This document shows, piece after piece, positions 13,953-19,123 of a DNA stretch of 19,123 nt. The stretch is taken from positions 34,780 through 53,902 of the forward strand of contig DHJA01000297.1 in assembly GCA_002404095.1 (NCBI GenBank), written 5' to 3'. The notes under the pieces are model-generated. The model saw only the letters and a program-made list of their open reading frames with translations, was not told the DNA's origin and ran no database searches. This DNA comes from Planctomycetaceae bacterium UBA4732. Lineage in GTDB: Bacteria; Planctomycetota; Planctomycetia; Gemmatales; Gemmataceae. The translations under genes and the position numbers were made by a program. Numbering within the stretch: the stretch's first letter is position 1; each line of letters starts with the position of its first letter.

Positions 13953-15983
13953 GTGAACGCCCTGCACACCCTGCCTTCGCAGGAACGGCAAGCGCTCGGC
14001 GTTCGACGCACGCCACTTCCCGCTTCGCCGACGCAACGCGCGTTGGATCGCGCCCGCCGCCGACTCCTCGACCTGCAACGCCCCGACGGCCACTGGTGCG
14101 GCGAATTGCAGGGCGACACCATTCTCGAATCCGAATACGTCCTCTTGATGGCCTTTCTCGGCCGCGAGTGTGAGGAGCGCACCGGCAAAGTCGCCGAGTA
14201 CGTTTTGCGTCAGCAGCGGCCCGACGGCAGCTGGACCCATTACCCCGACGGCCCCATTGAACTTAGCGGCTCCGTCAAGGCGTATTTTGCCCTCAAGCTC
14301 ACCGGTCATGACCCCGACGCTCCCTACATGCGTCGCGCCTGTGAAGTCATTCGCGCCAACGGCGGCGCAGCCCAGTGCAATAGCTTTACCAAGTTTTATC
14401 TCGCCCTTCTCGGACAATTCCCCTACGCCAATTGCGCTTCCGTGCCGCCGGAATTGATGCTGTTGCCGCGCTGGTTTTACCTCAACCTTTACGCCATGTC
14501 GAGTTGGACGCGCACCATCGTCGTACCGCTCAGCATCTTCTCGGCGTTCAAGCCGGTGCGTCACGTCCCGCCGGAACGCGGCGTCCGCGAGCTGTTTTTG
14601 GAACCGCCCGAGACGCCGATGTCACCGGCGCCTTACGGCCGACGCCTATTCACTTGGGGCAATTTCTTCCTGGCCGTCGATGCGGTCTACAAGAGGGCCG
14701 AGCGCTGGGGACTGCTCGGCCCCATCCGAAATATCGCCGTGGCGAAGGCGGCGGCATGGATGCGCGAGCGCTTCACCGACAGCGATGGCCTCGGCGCCAT
14801 CTTCCCGCCGATGATTTATACCGTCATCAGTCTGCGCTGCCTTGGCGTGGCCGACGACGCGCCGGAAATGCGCTGGGCGCTGAAGCAGCTCGAAGACCTG
14901 ATGATCGAAGAAGACGGTGCGATCCGCCTGCAACCCTGTTTCTCGCCGGTGTGGGACACGGCCCTGGCCCTCAACGCCCTGGCCGACGCGCATGTGACGA
15001 CGGAGACGGACGCCGCGCCGCAGGCCGCCGTGGATTGGTTGCTGGAACGCGAGGTGCGGCGCCGCGGCGATTGGAGCGTCCAAAACCCGCACCTGGAGCC
15101 GGGCGGTTGGTTCTTCGAGTACAACAACGGCTTCTATCCCGACACCGACGACACCGCGATGGTACTCATGGCTCTGGCGCGAACCGGCGCCGCCAACACG
15201 CCCGCCGCTCAGCCGGCCGGGGAGCGCGGCCTGCGCTGGCTGCTGGGAATGCAGAACCGCGACGGCGGCTGGGCGGCGTTCGACCGCGACGTGACGCGCG
15301 AGGTGCTGACGAAAGTGCCGTTCGCCGATCATAACGCCATGCTCGATCCCAGTTGTCCCGATATTACCGCCCGCGTGTTGGAGGCGCTCGGCTGTTACGG
15401 CTTTGGCGTCGATCATCCGCAGGTGCGCCGCGCCTTAGCGTTTCTGCGTAAGACGCAGGAAAAGTCCGGCTGTTGGATCGGCCGTTGGGGCGTGAACTAC
15501 CTCTATGGCTGCTGGCAGGTGCTGGTCGGGCTACAGAAAATCGGCTTCGACATGGGCGACACAATGGTGCGGCGCGCCGTAGCATGGCTGGAGCAGGCAC
15601 AGCAACCGGAAGGCGGTTGGGGCGAAAGCTGCGGCAGTTACGACGACCCGTCGCTGGCCGGCAAGGGAACGCCGACCGCGTCTCAGACGGCGTGGGCGCT
15701 GCTGGCCCTGATGGCGGCCGGCGAGGGCGCCGGCGACGCTGTTCGCGCCGGCGTCGCGTATCTGGTCGCCACGCAGGCCGAGGACGGCGACTGGCGCGAA
15801 GAGCCGTTTACGGGAACCGGATTTCCGAAGGTATTTTATCTGAAATATCACTTGTATAGCTTGTATTTTCCCCTGATGGCATTGGCGCGCTATCAGCGCC
15901 GAGCGCTACAAGCCCTGAGCGCAAGCGAGGGGGTTCGTCTAACCCCCTCGCTTGGGCTCAGGGCTTGTAGCGCTCGGCGCTGA
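13953..15983 (+). CDS. shc: Squalene-hopene cyclase
   Basis: A 676-residue monotopic membrane enzyme that cyclises squalene to hopene/hopanol, the first committed step of hopanoid synthesis. Seen: the catalytic DxDD motif as DTDDTA (D397, D399, D400), and many QW repeats, for example QRPDGSWTHY (from residue 87), DLQRPDGHWCGE, NRDGGWAAFDRD, GCWIGRWGVNYLYG and QQPEGGWGESCG, and the closing GTGFPKVFYLKYHLYSLYFPLMAL. Length is slightly above the usual 630-670. The excess is the last 29 residues (648-676), coded exactly by the palindromic repeat at 15894-15982; they are not expected to be part of the fold. hpnH follows 16 nt after the stop. Divergent from the orphan/mog unit. The start is GTG with a good RBS. 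The enzyme identity is firm; the C-terminal tail is the odd feature. The symbol hpnF is also used. Confidence 0.96.
   Translation: MNALHTLPSQERQALGVRRTPLPASPTQRALDRARRRLLDLQRPDGHWCGELQGDTILESEYVLLMAFLGRECEERTGKVAEYVLRQQRPDGSWTHYPDGPIELSGSVKAYFALKLTGHDPDAPYMRRACEVIRANGGAAQCNSFTKFYLALLGQFPYANCASVPPELMLLPRWFYLNLYAMSSWTRTIVVPLSIFSAFKPVRHVPPERGVRELFLEPPETPMSPAPYGRRLFTWGNFFLAVDAVYKRAERWGLLGPIRNIAVAKAAAWMRERFTDSDGLGAIFPPMIYTVISLRCLGVADDAPEMRWALKQLEDLMIEEDGAIRLQPCFSPVWDTALALNALADAHVTTETDAAPQAAVDWLLEREVRRRGDWSVQNPHLEPGGWFFEYNNGFYPDTDDTAMVLMALARTGAANTPAAQPAGERGLRWLLGMQNRDGGWAAFDRDVTREVLTKVPFADHNAMLDPSCPDITARVLEALGCYGFGVDHPQVRRALAFLRKTQEKSGCWIGRWGVNYLYGCWQVLVGLQKIGFDMGDTMVRRAVAWLEQAQQPEGGWGESCGSYDDPSLAGKGTPTASQTAWALLALMAAGEGAGDAVRAGVAYLVATQAEDGDWREEPFTGTGFPKVFYLKYHLYSLYFPLMALARYQRRALQALSASEGVRLTPSLGLRACSARR
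15894..15982. repeat. Long palindrome covering the 3' end of the cyclase gene
   Basis: Arms 15894-15935 and 15941-15982 (42 nt each) are reverse complements with a single mismatch, around a 5-nt loop CGTCT. The hairpin is far more stable than a normal terminator, and no U-tract follows it on the plus strand. It codes the final 29 residues of the cyclase and contributes the first two bases of the TGA stop, and it ends 5 nt before the hpnH RBS. It looks like an inserted REP/MITE-type element carried in frame. It could weaken read-through to hpnH or protect the cyclase mRNA; that is inference. Confidence 0.92.
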
Positions 15984-15987
15984 TGCG

Positions 15988-15993
15988 AAGGAG
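15988..15993 (+). promoter_or_regulatory. Ribosome-binding site deciding the hpnH start
   Basis: AAGGAG lies 6 nt before the ATG at 16000. It rules out the longer in-frame start at 15952, which would lie inside the palindrome and overlap the cyclase gene. Confidence 0.8.
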
Positions 15994-15999
15994 ATTTCG

Positions 16000-17019
16000 A
16001 TGCGCTTCCCGCTCAGTCTGACCACCGACATGGTGGGCTACATCGGCCGTAAGAAGCTATCCGGCGCCAAGCGCTTCCCGCTGGTGCTAATGCTCGAACC
16101 GCTGCACGCTTGCAACTTAACTTGCACCGGCTGCGGCCGTATCCGCGAGTATTCCACGCACCTCAAGGATCGGCTTTCTCTCAAAGAATGCCTTGATTCC
16201 GTGGACGAAGCGGCCGCCCCCATCGTCAGCATCTGCGGCGGCGAGCCGATGATCTATCCTGAGATCGGCGCCCTCGTCAAAGGCATCCTCCGGCGCCGTA
16301 AACACATCTATCTCTGCACCAACGGCATGTTCACCAAGAAAAAGCTGCACGAATTCCGGCCGTCGGATCGCTTCTTCTTCAACGTCCACCTCGACGGCCT
16401 GGAGCAGACGCACGACAAGGCCGTCGAGCGCGACGGCGTATTCAAGTTGGCCATCGAAGGCATTGTGGCCGCCAAGAAAGCCGGCTTCCTCGTCTGCACC
16501 AACACAACCATCTTCAAGGAAACCGACCTGAACGAAGTGGATCAGCTGTTCACCTACCTGACGAAACTCGGCGTGGACGGCTTCTTGTTGGCGCCGGCCT
16601 ACGGCTACAGTTCGGTCCACGCCACCAACCCGGACGGGGCCGCGGAGATCTTCATGACGCGCGAGGACGTGCGCGTCAAATTTAAGGAGGCGGAAAAGCT
16701 CCTTTACAAGCACCGCATGATGTCGTCGCCGGTCTTCCTGGAATTCCTGAGCGGCAAGCGCGAGTTGAGCTGTTCGGCGTGGGGCAATCCGACGCGCAAC
16801 ATCAAGGGCTGGAAAGGGCCGTGTTATCTCATAACCGACGAACATCATGAATCGTTCGACGGCCTGATGAACGACACGCAATGGGAGAATTACGGCCACG
16901 GCAAAGACCCGCGCTGCGAGCATTGTTTGATGCACTGCGGATTCGAGGCGTCGGCCGCGCTGGGCGTCAACGCCCGGCTGGGGGACAGCCTCAAGATGCT
17001 GATGTGGCAACTGTCGTGA
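16000..17019 (+). CDS. hpnH: Adenosylhopene synthase, radical SAM (HpnH)
   Basis: A 339-residue radical-SAM enzyme. Family knowledge: HpnH uses a 4Fe-4S cluster and S-adenosylmethionine to add a 5'-deoxyadenosyl group to diploptene (hopene), giving adenosylhopane, the entry to C35 extended hopanoids. Seen: the cluster motif CNLTCTGC (C38, C42, C45), the HpnH signature YPLVLMLEP in the form FPLVLMLEPLHACNL, the SAM-binding CGGEPMIY segment, YLCTNG, NVHLDGLEQTHD, GVDGFLLAPAYGY and the conserved C-terminal blocks WGNPTRN, KGPCYL and C-x-x-C-x-x-HCGFEA (CEHCLMHCGFEA), which may bind a further cluster or metal. Length is usual for the family. It directly follows the cyclase, so the two steps are likely co-expressed. 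Later hopanoid genes (hpnG, hpnO and others) are not in the window. Firm identification. Confidence 0.95.
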   Translation: MRFPLSLTTDMVGYIGRKKLSGAKRFPLVLMLEPLHACNLTCTGCGRIREYSTHLKDRLSLKECLDSVDEAAAPIVSICGGEPMIYPEIGALVKGILRRRKHIYLCTNGMFTKKKLHEFRPSDRFFFNVHLDGLEQTHDKAVERDGVFKLAIEGIVAAKKAGFLVCTNTTIFKETDLNEVDQLFTYLTKLGVDGFLLAPAYGYSSVHATNPDGAAEIFMTREDVRVKFKEAEKLLYKHRMMSSPVFLEFLSGKRELSCSAWGNPTRNIKGWKGPCYLITDEHHESFDGLMNDTQWENYGHGKDPRCEHCLMHCGFEASAALGVNARLGDSLKMLMWQLS

Positions 17020-17042
17020 ACGGGGATCCGCTAAGAGCCTGT

Positions 17043-17116
17043 GCGAAAAGGGCGGGGAGACCCCGCCCCTACCCACGAAAATCGCTGTAGGGGCTGGGTC
17101 TCCCCGCCCTTTTCGC
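17043..17116. repeat. Palindromic intergenic repeat with 30-nt arms
   Basis: Arms 17043-17072 and 17087-17116 are reverse complements with one mismatch (21 perfect pairs, the mismatch, then 8 perfect pairs), around a 14-nt loop. It begins 24 nt after the hpnH stop. The core GGGCGGGGAGACCCCGCC resembles a repeat I recall from many environmental genomes. No U-tract follows, so it is probably a dispersed repeat that may also act as a transcription roadblock or RNA stabiliser. Confidence 0.85.
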
Positions 17117-17189
17117 TGCGGGGTCGCGCCATCTCCAACCCTGTCTTTCCCATTCATTTTGGGCAACTTCCCGCGCTCGCGTGGCCGAC

Positions 17190-17218
17190 TTGCTTTCCCA
17201 TCACGGCGCCGCGATACT
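17190..17218 (+). promoter_or_regulatory. Candidate promoter for the 602-residue secreted protein
   Basis: TTGCTT (17190-17195) and GATACT (17213-17218) are separated by 17 nt, each matching consensus in 4 of 6 positions. It gives a leader of about 35 nt before the ATG at 17260, which is preceded by GGAGA at 17249-17253 (6-nt spacing). The gap between hpnH and this gene (17020-17259) otherwise holds only the palindrome at 17043-17116. Confidence 0.35.
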
Positions 17219-17259
17219 ATCCATACATTCGATAGCCGCATTCACCACGGAGATCTCCC

Positions 17260-19068
17260 ATGAAGCGCCGTTCCGGATTCGCTCTGCTCCTGTTGCTTTT
17301 GCCGGTCCTGGCTTACGCCCAGGAAGCTCCCGAACAGTTGTTGCCCGCGACCACCCAAGTCTATCTCCGCTGGGACGGCGTGGACGCTCATCGCGCATCT
17401 TACGACAAGAGCGGTCTCGGCCAGATGATGCAAGGCGACACCGGCGGCTTCGTCGCCAGCCTGTATGGCCAGCTCCAGGACGGCCTCAGCGCCCTGCTGA
17501 CGGTGGACCAACTGCTCGGCGGCGTCGCGCCGGACAAGCTCGCCAAGATGCAGGCCGACGCCGCGGAAGCGTCGAAATTGCTCTCCGCCGTATCCAAAAA
17601 GGGCTTTATCCTGGCCGCCGAGGTGCGCAACGTCGAGGGGCCGGAATGGCAAGTCACGCTCATCCTGCCCGACGCCGGCCCTAAACCGGGACCGCTGGCC
17701 TCCGCCCTCCGCCTGGTTGCATCTCTTAGTAAGCTATCCGTGAAGGATGTTAAATCCGGCGATTTCACCGCCCATTCGATCAACGCCGATTCGATCTATA
17801 CGACTTGGTGGCAGGAAGGTAATCACGCCATCGTCGCCGTCGGACCGGATAAGCCGGAAGATGTGCTGGAGCGCCTCCACGGCGTCAAACCACAATCGAA
17901 GGAGCGAATCACACTGGCCCAGAATCCGCTGTTCAAGCGCCTCAAGAGCTTCGACAAGTTCGAGACCAGCGCGCGCGCCTTCGTGGATTCGGCCGCACTC
18001 GTCAAGCTCGCCGCCTCCCGCAGTAAGGAGTTCGATAAGCTGCTAAAGGATTTAGGCTTGGACGGTCTCAAAAGTCTGGTATTTTACTCCGGCTTCGACG
18101 GAGCGGCCGAGCGCGGTCTCGTGGAGTGGGACATGCCCGCCCCGCGCAAAGGTCTTCTGACGCTGCTCAACGGCAAGGCTTTCACGTTGGCTGATGTGCC
18201 GCCGCTGCCGCCGGACGTTATTAGCTGGTCGATGACCAACTTCGATACGGGCGCCTTTTACGACGTAGGCTTGGAAGCGGCCGAGAACGTCGCCGCCATC
18301 GTCGCCCCGGAACAGGTGGGCAAGATCAAAGGTTACAGCAAACTCGCCGACGAGGCGTTAGGCGTCGATCTGCGCAAGGATCTGTTGGATTCGCTCGGCG
18401 ATAAAGTGGCGCTTTACACATCACCGTCGGAAGGGCCGCTGGCGCTGGGACAGACGCTTATGCTCAAGGTGAAGAACGCCAAAAAGCTCCAGGAATCGCT
18501 CGACCAGGCGGTCAAAGGCATTGGCAAGGCGACCGGCGCCGACGTGACGCTAACAAAGAAGACCTATCACGGCGTTGAGATGCGTGAAGTCCACGTCGCG
18601 CAGCAGGGCTTCCTATTCGTGCCGTCCTACGTGATTTACAAGGATTGGCTGGTGATTGCCCCGTTTCCGCAGCAAGTGCAGGCCTACATCTTGCGGGCTA
18701 AGGGCGAGTTGACGGCGTGGAAACCCGACCAGCGCGTCAAACAGTCGTTGGCGGATTTGCCCAAAGAGTTCATCTCCATTTCGTATTCGGACCCGAGGCC
18801 GTCGGTGAAGGAGATCCTGTCGATCGCGCCATTGATCGCCGGCACGGCCAACAGCTTCGCGCCGGACTCGAAGTTCGAGGTTGGCAGCCTGCCCAACGCG
18901 CAGGAAGCCACGCGACACCTCTTCCCCAACGTTTCGGTGACGAGCGACGACGGCAAGACGCTGCGCCTGGAGACGCGGGCGTCGCTGCAACTGCCGTTCG
19001 ACCTGACGGGGATAGATACGTATGGTATCTTTATCTTCTTAGGCTATTTTGGCAGGTTCGCGTTTTAG
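17260..19068 (+). CDS. Secreted protein of unknown function with aromatic hydrophobic tail
   Basis: A 602-residue protein I do not recognise by name; its style (LLPATTQVYLRWDGVDAHRA, then KSGLGQMMQGDTGGF) resembles large planctomycete secreted proteins sometimes placed near DUF3352. Seen: a signal peptide (residues 1-20, cleavage after AYA), no other membrane segment until the C-terminus, and a largely alpha/beta body with charged Lys/Glu/Asp blocks. The last 15 residues (about 588-602) are strikingly aromatic and hydrophobic (YGIFIFLGYFGRFAF), which could anchor the protein in a membrane. The final Phe codon and TAG stop are already inside the first unit of a downstream tandem palindromic repeat, so the natural C-terminus may have been altered. 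Start ATG with GGAGA 6 nt upstream. Function and location beyond export unknown. Confidence 0.72.
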   Translation: MKRRSGFALLLLLLPVLAYAQEAPEQLLPATTQVYLRWDGVDAHRASYDKSGLGQMMQGDTGGFVASLYGQLQDGLSALLTVDQLLGGVAPDKLAKMQADAAEASKLLSAVSKKGFILAAEVRNVEGPEWQVTLILPDAGPKPGPLASALRLVASLSKLSVKDVKSGDFTAHSINADSIYTTWWQEGNHAIVAVGPDKPEDVLERLHGVKPQSKERITLAQNPLFKRLKSFDKFETSARAFVDSAALVKLAASRSKEFDKLLKDLGLDGLKSLVFYSGFDGAAERGLVEWDMPAPRKGLLTLLNGKAFTLADVPPLPPDVISWSMTNFDTGAFYDVGLEAAENVAAIVAPEQVGKIKGYSKLADEALGVDLRKDLLDSLGDKVALYTSPSEGPLALGQTLMLKVKNAKKLQESLDQAVKGIGKATGADVTLTKKTYHGVEMREVHVAQQGFLFVPSYVIYKDWLVIAPFPQQVQAYILRAKGELTAWKPDQRVKQSLADLPKEFISISYSDPRPSVKEILSIAPLIAGTANSFAPDSKFEVGSLPNAQEATRHLFPNVSVTSDDGKTLRLETRASLQLPFDLTGIDTYGIFIFLGYFGRFAF

Positions 19069-19123
19069 AGTGGGTCACTCGCTCCGCGAGTGACTTTTTA
19101 GAGTGGGTCACTCGCTCCGCGAG
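19063..19123. repeat. Tandem palindromic repeat, 33-nt period, cut by the window end
   Basis: A 28-nt word (from TTTTAGAGTGGGTCACTCGC through GCGAG) occurs at 19063-19090 and again, identically, at 19096-19123, so the period is 33 nt. Each unit holds the perfect palindrome GTCACTCGC-TCC-GCGAGTGAC (9-bp arms). It continues past the window. The unit supplies the stop codon of the preceding gene. Confidence 0.85.
19074..19099 (+). terminator. Probable intrinsic terminator after the 602-residue gene
   Basis: The 9-bp stem with TCC loop (19074-19094) is followed at once by TTTTT (19095-19099), the classical hairpin-plus-U-tract layout, 5 nt after the stop codon. It is also the first unit of the tandem repeat, which could therefore have been recruited as a terminator. 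Confidence 0.6.

Noticed and set aside
15952..15999. Longer hpnH start at 15952
   Set aside because: It lies in the right arm of the palindrome and overlaps shc; the ATG at 16000 has a good AAGGAG and begins the HpnH sequence.
16117..17241. 374-codon open frame antisense to hpnH
   Set aside because: Shadow of GC-rich codon use in a firmly identified gene; no family features and no ribosome-binding site.

Overview
The window reads as chromosomal DNA from a planctomycete, most likely a Gemmata/Gemmataceae-like lineage. This is inferred from sequence style, not from a marker gene: GC-rich DNA; secreted proteins of unknown function with tandem paralogs; a PQQ-type beta-propeller protein opening with the DWPRFRGPNGTG signature; Uma2 and NIPSNAP proteins; a DUF4091/GH123-like secreted protein; hopanoid genes; and several families of intergenic palindromic repeats.

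Layout. Everything from 17 to 13719 is coded on the minus strand and everything from 13953 to 19068 on the plus strand, with a divergent control region at 13720-13952. In minus-strand transcription order: a small orphan protein and mog (molybdopterin adenylyltransferase); then a PQQ-like beta-propeller protein, a Uma2 endonuclease-fold protein and a NIPSNAP protein (a tight three-gene unit); then an IGHMBP2/Upf1-like SF1 helicase; then a CsgA-like short-chain dehydrogenase, a 969-residue DUF4091/GH123-like secreted protein and two tandem 483-residue secreted paralogs (gaps of 11, 30 and 3 nt, so probably one operon); finally a TolC/CzcC-like outer-membrane efflux protein with its own candidate promoter, running towards the left edge.

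The plus-strand half is a hopanoid unit: squalene-hopene cyclase (GTG start, good RBS) followed 16 nt later by hpnH, the radical-SAM enzyme that attaches the 5'-deoxyadenosyl group to diploptene/hopene. Together they make the C30 hopene skeleton and commit it to C35 extended hopanoids. A secreted 602-residue protein of unknown function follows from its own candidate promoter.

The most striking non-coding signal is a set of five different palindromic elements (10092-10149, 12757-12846, 15894-15982, 17043-17116, 19063-end). Each lies at the 3' end of a gene. Three supply or overlap the stop codon, and one (15894-15982, arms of 42 nt with a single mismatch) encodes exactly the last 29 residues of the squalene-hopene cyclase. 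I saw no tRNA, rRNA, CRISPR array, transposase gene or prophage. No intergenic gap exceeds 300 bases. I did not find a clear multi-gene system of a new type; the palindromes at gene ends are the best candidate for something under-described.
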